Made by a program: the position numbers and the translations under genes. The notes under the pieces were generated by a model. It had not been told where the DNA came from, ran no database searches, and saw only the letters and a program-made list of their open reading frames with translations. From Candidatus Iainarchaeum sp. (GTDB taxonomy: Archaea > B1Sed10-29 > WALL01 > JAGHAM01), in assembly GCA_021161465.1 (NCBI GenBank), contig JAGHAM010000027.1:1-10676 (forward strand): 10,676 nt of DNA. The letters run 5' to 3'. Numbering within the stretch: the first letter of the stretch is position 1; each line of letters starts with the position of its first letter. This document shows positions 1 to 6,527 of this stretch, piece after piece.

Positions 1-108
1 ATAAACTACCAAAAAAGAATGGTTTTGACGGACCGAAAGACATCAGCGCAGTCATTCCTGAGAGTGCCGGCAAGCAAACAACGCAACCACCATACCGTCT
101 GAAAGGGT

Positions 109-1689
109 TTATCTACTTATTTGATTGCATCTTTCGATAACTTCTTCATCCAGAGAGAGCAAGAATGTAGCCAGCCGAGGCCCTTGCTTCTTGCCTAGCA
201 GAACTAGGTATGCAGCTTCAAAGAACTCGCGCGGCTTCAACCCACTGTCCCCAACTATTCTCTTGAGCTGTTCTCCTAGTTCAGCAGGACTCTTAGCTTG
301 CTTTACAGCATCAGGAAGTTTACTCAATGCCTCTCTCTGCCTTTCCGAAAGGCCCTTCATGACACTATCTGGAACCTCCTCTAAAATCTTTACTCTTCTC
401 TTCTCAGGGGCATATTTCTCTGCCCAGTTCTTAGCCAGCTTGAGTCTCAATTTGACCTTCTCTATATCTCGCTGAGAAAGCTTCTTTGGGACATGCCCAG
501 TCCTCTGTAAAATTCCAATGGCTGTCTCTGTGTCAGATGCAACCTGGACCAGGTCAACGAGAAATGTGAAAGGAGGCTGGACTGGAAGCTGCCATTTACT
601 CCTTGGTCTGATTTGGCTTAGCTCATAGGCTGCAACTAGGTTTTCTTTCTCCCTATCATTGGTTGGTGTTTCCTTTCCAAAGAAAACGCGCTCTGCCAAA
701 TCGTAAGCTTCATAGTAGTTGAACACACCTTCATCAAACGGAACCTCAATTGCCCGGTTTATCTTTGGTGTGTAAATGAATCTAACTATCTCAGGTTCGT
801 ATACCTCAAGTAGCTCGCTGACTGTAAAAACATTGCCCTTTGAGGAACTCATCTTCTCCTTCTGGCCTTTTGCATACACAAATTCATACATTGGTCCTAT
901 TGGTGGCTCATGCTTGAAGACATTCTTTGATATGCGAACGCCCGTATCCCAGGAACCACCAGAGGCATGATGGTCCTTTCCAGAGCTCTCAAAATCCACA
1001 TCGTAGTGCGCCCATCTCTGAGGCCAGCACACGCGCCAGACCATTTTAGCGTTTCCCTTCTTCCTGAAGTCAAACTCTCCAGAATGTCCGCACTCGCATT
1101 TATAGCGCAGCCGATACCCACCAAGGTATTCGACACTGGTTGTATCCTTACCGCATTTTTCGCAGTAGACTCTAACGGGCATCCAGCGCTCTGATAATGG
1201 TTCCTTCCTGTAGTCGTTAAGTATTTCCCTAATCGAATCTTTGTTCTCAAGGGCTATTTTCATGTTCTCTGCGAAGGTGCATTTCTTGTATTCCTTGCTC
1301 ATCCAGATGTAGTCAGCCTCAACATCACAGGCTTTGTTTTCCTCTATGAGTTCACTGGCAAAGTGCTCGGAATAGCTCTTGTGGCATCCCCAGGGGTCAG
1401 GAGTCTCGCTAACTGGTATCCCTATATAATCCTCAGCTTCTTTCTTCCAGCTTTCTGGCACTCCGGCAGGAACCTTCCTGAACCTATCATAATCATCCCA
1501 CACGTACTGATAGCGCGCCTTCACACCAAGCTTCAGAAGCGCGCGGTAAACAAAATCTTGTGTCAGAACCTCGCGAAAATTGCCAGCATGGACAATACCA
1601 CTGGGGGTTATCCCGGACTCTACCACATATTCCTCCTTGTCAGGCTTCCTAGCCACTATCTGTTTTGCATAGCTGTCAGACCAGTGCAT
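109..1689 (-). CDS. lysS: Lysyl-tRNA synthetase, class I (archaeal type)
   Basis: Cytoplasmic enzyme that charges tRNA-Lys with lysine using ATP. The 526-residue product has the class I signatures: a HIGH-like HAGN at residues 34-37 after ITPSG, and KMSSSKG at 279-285. Between them is a four-cysteine zinc-knuckle-like insert (C176, C179, C198, C200). The C-terminal half is helical, as in class I LysRS, and the length matches the family. ATG at 1687-1689 is preceded by a purine-rich stretch (AGGGATAGGT) that may be a weak ribosome site. A TATA-like box lies about 37 bases upstream. It diverges from the calcium-ATPase gene. The matching tRNA-Lys(TTT) lies about 2.8 kb away on the same strand, probably by chance. 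Most bacteria and eukaryotes use the unrelated class II LysRS, so this gene supports an archaeal source. Identification is very secure. Confidence 0.97.
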   Translation of the reverse strand: MHWSDSYAKQIVARKPDKEEYVVESGITPSGIVHAGNFREVLTQDFVYRALLKLGVKARYQYVWDDYDRFRKVPAGVPESWKKEAEDYIGIPVSETPDPWGCHKSYSEHFASELIEENKACDVEADYIWMSKEYKKCTFAENMKIALENKDSIREILNDYRKEPLSERWMPVRVYCEKCGKDTTSVEYLGGYRLRYKCECGHSGEFDFRKKGNAKMVWRVCWPQRWAHYDVDFESSGKDHHASGGSWDTGVRISKNVFKHEPPIGPMYEFVYAKGQKEKMSSSKGNVFTVSELLEVYEPEIVRFIYTPKINRAIEVPFDEGVFNYYEAYDLAERVFFGKETPTNDREKENLVAAYELSQIRPRSKWQLPVQPPFTFLVDLVQVASDTETAIGILQRTGHVPKKLSQRDIEKVKLRLKLAKNWAEKYAPEKRRVKILEEVPDSVMKGLSERQREALSKLPDAVKQAKSPAELGEQLKRIVGDSGLKPREFFEAAYLVLLGKKQGPRLATFLLSLDEEVIERCNQISR

Positions 1690-1722
1690 ACCTATCCCTG
1701 CTATCTGTTTTCCATTTTTGGA

Positions 1723-1730
1723 TTTATAAA
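1723..1730. promoter_or_regulatory. Palindromic TATA box between lysS and the ATPase gene
   Basis: TTTATAAA is its own reverse complement. On the minus strand it lies about 37 bases before the lysS ATG, giving a predicted transcript start near 1700 and a leader of about 10 bases. On the plus strand it could drive a start near 1753 for the ATPase gene. Placement follows the usual archaeal rule that the TATA box is centred about 27 bases before the transcript start. Confidence 0.5.
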
Positions 1731-1746
1731 CTACTATCGAAAATCG

Positions 1747-1754
1747 TATAAAAG
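1747..1754 (+). promoter_or_regulatory. TATA box for the ATPase gene
   Basis: TATAAAAG starts 19 bases before the ATG at 1766 and 28 bases before the in-frame ATG at 1775. The second spacing is what a leaderless archaeal transcript beginning at 1775 would need. Confidence 0.5.
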
Positions 1755-1765
1755 TTAGATGTGTA

Positions 1766-4261
1766 ATGCAAGGGATGGCAAAACAGGAAGGCTTGAGTCA
1801 GGAGGAAGCCAGAAGGCGGCTGAAGGTATTTGGGGAGAACAAAATAGAAAAAAGAAAAAAAGAATCCCCACTAGACATGCTGATTGCCCAATTTAAGTCG
1901 CCAATAATACTGCTTCTGATTGGCGCTGCAATAATATCCATAGCATCCAACTACCACTCCCAGGAGAGTTACATAGACAGCATTATGATAATAGTTATAG
2001 TATTCGCTGCAGCGATAGCTGGGTTTGTCCAGGACTACAAAGCTGAGAAAGCTGTTGAAGCCCTGCAAAAGTTGGCAGCCCCAAAGGCGAAAGTGATAAG
2101 GAACGGTAAAAGAAGAGAAGTACTGGCGACTGAGCTAGTCCCTGGCGACATAGTGCTCATTTCAGGCGGAGATGTCATACCTGCAGACGCTGAAATTATA
2201 GAAGGATACCTAGAAGTTGACGAATCCAACCTAACAGGTGAATCAAAAGCAGTAAAGAAGATGCCTGGCGACAGAGTATTCTCCTCCACCTCGGTATACA
2301 TGGGAGAAGCAAAAGCTAAGATATACGCAACTGGTATGAAAACTGAGCTTGGGAAGATAGCTGGAAAAATGCAAGAGGTAAAAGAAAGAGAGACTCCATT
2401 CCAGTACCACATCCGAAAGTTCACCAAGAAGATTGTTGTACTGGCGCTACTCATAATCGTAGTTGTACTATTTGTTGGCTTGGGGAAATTTGGTCCCACA
2501 GAAGCGTTTTTGATTGCAGTTGCGCTTGCGGTGGCTGCAGTGCCTGAGGACCTGCCAGCAGTCATAGTCACAGCCCTGTCACTTGGCTCGAGGGATATGG
2601 CCAACAAGAATGCCTTGGTGAGGAAGCTTGCAGTAACTGAGTCCATAGGCTCTGTTGATGTAATCTGCACAGACAAGACAGGGACACTAACTAAGGGACA
2701 AATGCAGCTAACAAAGCTATGGTTGCCTAAGGAAAATAAAAAAGCAAATGAGCTCGCAGTTGAGTGCTGCTACTACTGCAATGACGCTAAAAAAATCACA
2801 AAAAATGACAAAGAAAAATACATTGGCGACGAAACTGATGTTGCCCTTAAAATGTTCTCTGTGGGGATTCTAAAGGATAAATCATTCAAGCGTTTTGAGG
2901 AGATACCCTTCAGCTCTGAGAGAGAACGTATGAGTGTAGCCTGCGAAACTAAAAATGGAAAGCTGGTCTTTGTCAAGGGCGCGCCTGAAGTTGTAGTCAA
3001 AAAATCCAGCAAAGCGCTTATAGGCGGGACTGTAAAGGACATCTCTTCCATCAAAAAGCAAATTTTGGATAAGAACAGTGAGTTCACATCCAAAGGCTTC
3101 AGGGTGCTCGCATTAGCATATAAACCTTACAAGAAGCCTATAGAGAGTAATCTGATTTTCATAGGTTTAGCTGTTTTGTCTGACCCACCAAGGGAGGAAG
3201 CTGGGGAGGCCATAAAGGATTGTTATTCTGCAGGTATACGTGTAATAATGATTACTGGGGACAATCCAAAAACAGCCAAAGCAGTGGCTGATGAGATAGG
3301 GCTTAAAACAGAAGGTGTGGTGACTGGAAACGAGCTTGACAAAATGAGCCGGGAAGAACTCTCCGAACTTCTAAACAAAGGTGTCAATATATTTGCGCGC
3401 ACAACACCCTTCCACAAGCTTACAATACTGGAAGTCCTGCAGAAGGAGGGGCACATAGTAGCCATGACTGGAGATGGTGTAAACGACTCGCTCGCTTTGA
3501 AAAAAGCAGATATTGGCATATCAATGGGCATACGGGGTTCACAGGTAGCAAAAGAGGCAAGCGATATAATCCTTCTCGATGACAACTTCGCAACAATAAG
3601 GAACGCCATCAAAGACGGCAGGAGGATATTCGACAACATAAGGAAGTTCATAGATTACCTTATGACCTGCAATGTCGCTGAGGTCGTGGTTGTCACTCTG
3701 GCCACTTTCTTTTTCCCGTACATCTTACTTTATCCTGTTCAGATATTGTGGATAAATCTCATCACAGATGGACTACCTGCTCTGGCGCTGTCTATAGACC
3801 CATCACGACCAGACACCATGAAGAGGAAACCACGTAAAAGAGGTGAAGGTATAATCAACAGGAAACTGTTGCTACTGATAGGTGGAATAGGCATCAAAAA
3901 AGCAATAATGATTCTGTCGATATTCTTGGTGACGCTTCCACTTGGAATTGATGTTGCAAGGACATCACTGTTCACTGGGTTCATCCTTTATGAGTTTGTG
4001 AGAATAGCTGTCATAAGGTACAATGAAAAGCTGGACTCCCTTAAGGACTGGTTCTCGAACAAAGTGTTGGTTGCCTCTCTGCTTGGCTCACTGGCACTTC
4101 AGCTGTTCATAATTTACACGCCAGTTTCCAAATACTTCAAAGTGGTTCCGCTTGGTGCTTATGAGTGGACAGCCCTGATAGTAGGCACACTTACCGGGTT
4201 CATCCTTGGCATAATAATCTCAGAGGTAATAGACAGAATCACAAAAGGAGAAGAGTATTAA
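1766..4261 (+). CDS. P2A-type (SERCA-like) Ca2+-transporting ATPase
   Basis: Membrane pump predicted to expel calcium at the cost of ATP. The 831 residues run in the usual order: N-terminal cation-ATPase domain; M1-M2 (about 45-90); actuator domain with TGES at 157-160; M3-M4 (about 222-275); phosphorylation domain with DKTGT (D303 is the phosphorylated residue); nucleotide-binding domain with KGAPE at 404-408; hinge motifs TGDN (497-500) and TGDGVND (568-574); then M5-M10. Side chains matching the SERCA calcium sites are all present: E261 in M4, N636 and E639 in M5, N664, T667 and D668 in M6, and E743 in M8. This argues for Ca2+ rather than H+ or Na+/K+. M4 reads PEDLP where the family usually has PEGLP. 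The nucleotide domain is compact, making the protein shorter than animal SERCA. The second ATG (1775) may be the true start because of promoter spacing. Specific substrate remains inferred. Confidence 0.93.
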   Translation: MQGMAKQEGLSQEEARRRLKVFGENKIEKRKKESPLDMLIAQFKSPIILLLIGAAIISIASNYHSQESYIDSIMIIVIVFAAAIAGFVQDYKAEKAVEALQKLAAPKAKVIRNGKRREVLATELVPGDIVLISGGDVIPADAEIIEGYLEVDESNLTGESKAVKKMPGDRVFSSTSVYMGEAKAKIYATGMKTELGKIAGKMQEVKERETPFQYHIRKFTKKIVVLALLIIVVVLFVGLGKFGPTEAFLIAVALAVAAVPEDLPAVIVTALSLGSRDMANKNALVRKLAVTESIGSVDVICTDKTGTLTKGQMQLTKLWLPKENKKANELAVECCYYCNDAKKITKNDKEKYIGDETDVALKMFSVGILKDKSFKRFEEIPFSSERERMSVACETKNGKLVFVKGAPEVVVKKSSKALIGGTVKDISSIKKQILDKNSEFTSKGFRVLALAYKPYKKPIESNLIFIGLAVLSDPPREEAGEAIKDCYSAGIRVIMITGDNPKTAKAVADEIGLKTEGVVTGNELDKMSREELSELLNKGVNIFARTTPFHKLTILEVLQKEGHIVAMTGDGVNDSLALKKADIGISMGIRGSQVAKEASDIILLDDNFATIRNAIKDGRRIFDNIRKFIDYLMTCNVAEVVVVTLATFFFPYILLYPVQILWINLITDGLPALALSIDPSRPDTMKRKPRKRGEGIINRKLLLLIGGIGIKKAIMILSIFLVTLPLGIDVARTSLFTGFILYEFVRIAVIRYNEKLDSLKDWFSNKVLVASLLGSLALQLFIIYTPVSKYFKVVPLGAYEWTALIVGTLTGFILGIIISEVIDRITKGEEY

Positions 4262-4312
4262 TCCTATCCAAAACTACCCTAATTGGCAAGAATCAAGGCG
4301 GGCCCGACGGGA

Positions 4313-4377
4313 GTCTCCACAACCTTCCAAAGGTGGAGGGCTTATAAGGGAGGAGGGAATGTGTCCCTCCTCCTTAT
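4313..4377 (-). other. 65-nt T-loop intron of tRNA-Lys (position 59/60)
   Basis: Splits the T-loop after TTCAAA; the second exon resumes with T60 and the 3' T-stem. Inside are two hairpins. The first is a long stem from TAAGGAGGAGGGA to its complement at about 4344-4357, with one unpaired base. The second closes CTCCAC with GTGGAG. Exon TTCA can pair with intron TGGA (4319-4316), giving a relaxed central helix with bulges AAA and GACT. Borders may shift by one or two bases without changing the product's structure. Confidence 0.82.
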
Positions 4378-4421
4378 TTTGAACCCGCGACACCCAGGTT
4401 AAAAGCCTGGTGCTCTAGCCA

Positions 4422-4453
4422 GTTCAGGCACAACGGCTTGCCACCGAAGCGCA
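4422..4453 (-). other. 32-nt D-loop intron of tRNA-Lys
   Basis: Pre-tRNA pairing forms a bulge-helix-bulge. The outer helix is TAGC (4463-4460) with GCTA (4419-4416). The central 4-bp helix is TCAG (4459-4456) with CTGA (4427-4424). The 5' bulge is CCT (4455-4453). The inner helix is GCGC (4452-4449) with GTGC (4431-4428), continued by CGG/CCG after two T-T mismatches. The 3' bulge is ACTG (4423-4420), one base longer than canonical. Cutting after CC and after AC removes 32 bases and leaves a normal D-loop, AGCCTGGCTA. Sequence alone would allow a shift of up to 3 bases because CTG occurs at both ends; the fold selects these borders. Confidence 0.82.
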
Positions 4454-4492
4454 GGCTGAGCTACGGGCCCACACAAAGACAACACAATGGAG

Positions 4493-4500
4493 ATTTAAAT
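4493..4500 (-). promoter_or_regulatory. TATA box of tRNA-Lys
   Basis: ATTTAAAT lies 23-30 bases before the first base of the tRNA, the standard archaeal promoter distance. The rest of 4501-4588, between this box and the winged-helix gene, shows nothing recognisable. Confidence 0.55.
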
Positions 4501-4588
4501 GCCTGTATGCTGTGCAACTTCTACGCACTCTTTCCTGCAAGGATATATCCACTGGTCTTCTAATTTAAGCGTGTTTTCATTTATATCT

Positions 4589-4861
4589 TTATAGCCCAAA
4601 CGATTCCATAAATCTCTTCATTCTCCTCAGCTCAGAAAGCAGTTGGAACCCATCCTTCGTCATGGTTATAAATGTCTTATTGCCTTCCACATCCTCCACA
4701 ATGATACCCTTCTCCTTTAACTCCGATAAGTATGACTTCAAGAGGTCATAAGATAGATTTGCCTTATACATAATATGTGTTGGTTTAGCATGATTATCCT
4801 CTTTTTGTATGGCTTCCAGTATGGAAACTATGACCTCAGCGCGGTCCCTTCTTCCCCTCAT
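4589..4861 (-). CDS. Small winged-helix DNA-binding protein
   Basis: The 90-residue protein is essentially one winged-helix domain. Helix 1 is at about 5-19, helix 2 near 26-33, a recognition helix at about 37-50 (SYDLLKSYLSELKEKG), a beta wing at 53-68 and a closing helix at 70-88. It resembles the archaeal HTH_45-type family of single-domain transcription regulators, often found near membrane proteins; the family call is from memory of the pattern. Its ATG overlaps the stop of the upstream membrane-protein gene (ATGA, 4858-4861), so the two are translated together and probably act together. No metal site or ligand domain is visible, so any signal would have to come from a partner. DNA target unknown. 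Confidence 0.85.
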   Translation of the reverse strand: MRGRRDRAEVIVSILEAIQKEDNHAKPTHIMYKANLSYDLLKSYLSELKEKGIIVEDVEGNKTFITMTKDGFQLLSELRRMKRFMESFGL

Positions 4862-5538
4862 GATTTGTTCACCATGAAAAAGTCATACAGCAGCAGCAGG
4901 TACCCAACGAGCTGCAGGAATTCGCCTATGACATACATATCCAAGTGGATTATAGTAAGTAGGAAAAATACCTGGCTAAGCAACAACACAGCAAATGAAA
5001 ACACGATGACCTTGGTGCTCGACTCGCCCTTCTGTTTGTAGTGGTGGTAATAGTAACCTACGAGCATAAACAATAGGATAGCCATCGTTATGTGAAATAC
5101 CACAAAGATGTAATAACTAAAAAAGGTTGTTAAAAGTATGAAGTAAAAAAGCAGATAAACCAGATTCCTCGACTTCTCCTTCTGTGTTATTAGATAAAGG
5201 CTTGAAAAAGCACCTATCATGAGTAGCCTGAACAGGAAATAGCCAATAGAGTATATTATTTCAGACTTGTACTGATAATTAACGAAATGTAAAGTGCTGC
5301 CAATCTGGATAACCCTTAAGACATGGTAGTATATTGTGAAATTGGTCAGGATTTTAAAGATAAAGGCAACACCAATCAGTAGAAAGATAACAGAGAAATA
5401 CCTGTGTTTCCTCTCATGAGACACTTTGAAGAACTTGTTTGCATAGTAGGCTATCAAAAAACAAACTAGAATACTAAATATCTCAAAGATAATATCGACA
5501 CCATAAAACCATTTTGGGCTAAACACGTACTGTAGCAT
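4858..5538 (-). CDS. Seven-helix membrane protein of unknown function
   Basis: The 226 residues are almost entirely hydrophobic, with seven predicted transmembrane segments at about 11-33, 48-72, 95-118, 126-147, 148-165, 175-196 and 203-222. Short basic loops follow helices 1 (HERKHR), 3 (QKEKSRN) and 5 (HHYKQKG), which the positive-inside rule places in the cytoplasm. No transporter motif, kinase domain or catalytic residues are seen. It is the first gene of a coupled pair with a winged-helix protein, so a sensor or regulator role is plausible but only inferred from context. ATG at 5536-5538 lacks a ribosome site, and a TTAAAAAT box sits about 28 bases before it, fitting a leaderless transcript. 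Confidence 0.85.
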   Translation of the reverse strand: MLQYVFSPKWFYGVDIIFEIFSILVCFLIAYYANKFFKVSHERKHRYFSVIFLLIGVAFIFKILTNFTIYYHVLRVIQIGSTLHFVNYQYKSEIIYSIGYFLFRLLMIGAFSSLYLITQKEKSRNLVYLLFYFILLTTFFSYYIFVVFHITMAILLFMLVGYYYHHYKQKGESSTKVIVFSFAVLLLSQVFFLLTIIHLDMYVIGEFLQLVGYLLLLYDFFMVNKS

Positions 5539-5562
5539 ACAAACACTTTTGGTCCCAGCCAG

Positions 5563-5570
5563 TTAAAAAT
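5563..5570 (-). promoter_or_regulatory. Likely TATA box of the membrane-protein/winged-helix pair
   Basis: A T-rich box (ATTTTTAA on the minus strand) is centred about 28 bases before the ATG at 5538, which has no Shine-Dalgarno sequence. Together these suggest a leaderless mRNA. Confidence 0.45.
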
Positions 5571-5610
5571 ACTACTGGAACATAGTTCTATATCTTTGTT
5601 GCGAAAGGCG

Positions 5611-5618
5611 TTTATAAA
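5611..5618 (+). promoter_or_regulatory. TATA box upstream of a candidate RNA
   Basis: TTTATAAA, palindromic, predicts a plus-strand start near 5641-5645. No plus-strand protein gene follows, but a potentially structured region does. Read on the minus strand it would lie too far (about 75 bases) from the membrane-protein gene to fit that start directly. Confidence 0.45.
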
Positions 5619-5640
5619 CGAAACCAGATAGATAAGACAG

Positions 5641-5796
5641 CGGCCTATAAGCTGCACAACAAAAGGAGGTGGTTGACAAGATGGGATAATGGATAGGAAA
5701 AGCTAATCCTGCGAGGGTGTGGTCCCCTAACACTACGAGTTCTGTAAACCTCGCACCACCCTCGCTCCCCTCATATCTACCCTCTCAGGCCTTTCT
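5641..5796 (+). ncRNA. Candidate structured non-coding RNA, unidentified
   Basis: This is most of the 296-base gap between the membrane-protein gene and the HAD gene, and no ORF fits. GGCCT (5642-5646) can pair with AGGCC (5787-5791), followed by TTTCTT, as a closing stem. GCGAGGGTG (5711-5719) pairs perfectly with CACCCTCGC (5757-5765). Within that, CGAGTT (5736-5741) pairs with AACCTCG (5747-5753), leaving one base bulged and a five-base loop. GGAT/ATCC (5691-5694 / 5706-5709) may add a small hairpin. A TATA box lies at the right distance upstream. It contains GGAGGTGG (5665-5672) followed by ATG-GGA-TAA, a two-codon frame. I see no C/D boxes, no tRNA T-arm, and no RNase P or SRP signature. 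It could also be a remnant leader of a lost gene. Confidence 0.35.
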
Positions 5797-5834
5797 TGAC
5801 CGAAAATATAGACGATTGCTTGGAGTGAAGATAA

Positions 5835-6527
5835 TCACCTACTCATTGCTCCCAGCACTTTATTGATATCCTCAAGGTCTTCAAAAACAAAATCTGCACC
5901 TGCTTTCCTTAAATCCTCAGGAGAGCAGTCACCAGTTGCAACAGCTATGGTCTTGATGTTTCTCACACCAGAATTCTTGGCTGCTTCGACATCCCGGATG
6001 GTGTCCCCAACCACAAAAATCTTGCCTGGTTTGAAACCTTCCTCCTTTGCTCTCTCCACTGCCAACCTGACTAAATCTGCCCTGTTTGGGCTGTCACTGC
6101 CAAATGCACCTACCTTAAAATAGCTCCACAAATTGACTCCTTCAAGCTTTCTTTTTGCTATCGGCTTTAGGTTTCCAGTGACCAATCCAAGCATGGTGCC
6201 TTCTCTCTGGAGTGTTTTTAGGAGCTCTCTAACCCCACCAAGCACCTCAAATTCTCCGCTTCTAACGTTCTCATTGAAAAATTCCCCCATACGTTGCATG
6301 CACTTCAGGAGGCCCCCCTTTATCTCACTGTCACTGAATCCATGTAATTTCAAAACTTCAATCAGTATCTGTTGGTCAGTCATGCCACGATGGTCCACTA
6401 GGTCAACATGGGTATCAATCCCATAAACTTCCTTTATAGCTATGGAAAATGCCATCCTCTGGGTGCTTGGGCGAAGCTTGCTCACCAAGAGTGTCTTGTC
6501 TATGTCAAACAAAACAAGCGCGTTCAC
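5835..6527 (-). CDS. HAD-superfamily phosphatase, phosphoglycolate phosphatase-like
   Basis: Soluble 230-residue hydrolase. Motif I is DIDKT (D8 nucleophile, D10 acid/base). A helical C1-type cap covers about 16-90. Motif II is LVTGN (T117). Motif IV is GDTIRD (D175, D179). The position where many HAD enzymes have the motif III lysine reads FGSDSPNRADLV, with R149 as the likely basic residue, a variant seen in phosphoglycolate-phosphatase-like members. The substrate cannot be told; small phosphomonoesters are typical. It starts with GTG (6525-6527) overlapping the serS stop (GTGA), so it is translationally coupled to serS; the choice of start rests on that overlap. The link to seryl-tRNA synthesis is not obvious and may be simple co-transcription. 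Confidence 0.88.
   Translation of the reverse strand: MNALVLFDIDKTLLVSKLRPSTQRMAFSIAIKEVYGIDTHVDLVDHRGMTDQQILIEVLKLHGFSDSEIKGGLLKCMQRMGEFFNENVRSGEFEVLGGVRELLKTLQREGTMLGLVTGNLKPIAKRKLEGVNLWSYFKVGAFGSDSPNRADLVRLAVERAKEEGFKPGKIFVVGDTIRDVEAAKNSGVRNIKTIAVATGDCSPEDLRKAGADFVFEDLEDINKVLGAMSR

Larger units (their letters stand above)
4299..4470 (-). tRNA. tRNA-Lys(TTT) with two introns (D-loop and T-loop)
   Basis: Read on the minus strand from 4470. Acceptor GGGCCCG (4470-4464) pairs with CGGGCCC (4306-4300), with G73 at 4299. D-stem GCTC (4461-4458) pairs with GAGC (4415-4412). Anticodon stem CCAGG/CCTGG (4410-4406 / 4398-4394) encloses CTTTTAA, giving anticodon TTT. T-stem GCGGG (4388-4384) pairs with CCCGT (4311-4307), one G-T pair. 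A 32-base intron interrupts the D-loop and a 65-base intron the T-loop; removing both leaves a 75-nt tRNA with TTCAAAT as T-loop. There is no intron in the anticodon loop, the usual archaeal site, and no encoded CCA. An ATTTAAAT box sits 23-30 bases upstream. The 3' end faces the ATPase stop codon 37 bases away. Confidence 0.93.

Noticed and set aside
1-55. Minus-strand ATG at 53-55 opening a frame that runs off the left edge
   Set aside because: Only 18 codons are visible, with no clear ribosome site or promoter; too little to call.
3-140. Open plus-strand frame entering from the left edge and ending at TAA 138-140
   Set aside because: It has no start in the window, only 45 codons are visible, it overlaps the end of lysS by about 30 bases, and the residues show no recognisable family. 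It could be the tail of a convergent gene but cannot be supported.
2035-2676. 213-residue frame opposite the ATPase gene
   Set aside because: It is rich in Ser, Thr and Ala in the manner of antisense frames and lies wholly inside a secure gene; no independent signals.
4344-4376. Strong GGAGGAGGG/CCCTCCTCC hairpin as a terminator of the ATPase gene
   Set aside because: It lies inside the tRNA-Lys T-loop intron on the other strand, and no T-run follows on the plus strand after the hairpin beyond a short TTATTTT. The intron role explains it better, though a double role is possible.
5711-5765. tRNA-like reading of the 9-bp stem GCGAGGG...CCCTCGC
   Set aside because: It resembles a 7-bp acceptor stem, and given the odd introns nearby a split or intron-bearing tRNA was considered. 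Neither strand has a T-arm (GGTTC) or a plausible anticodon arm, so it is not called as a tRNA.
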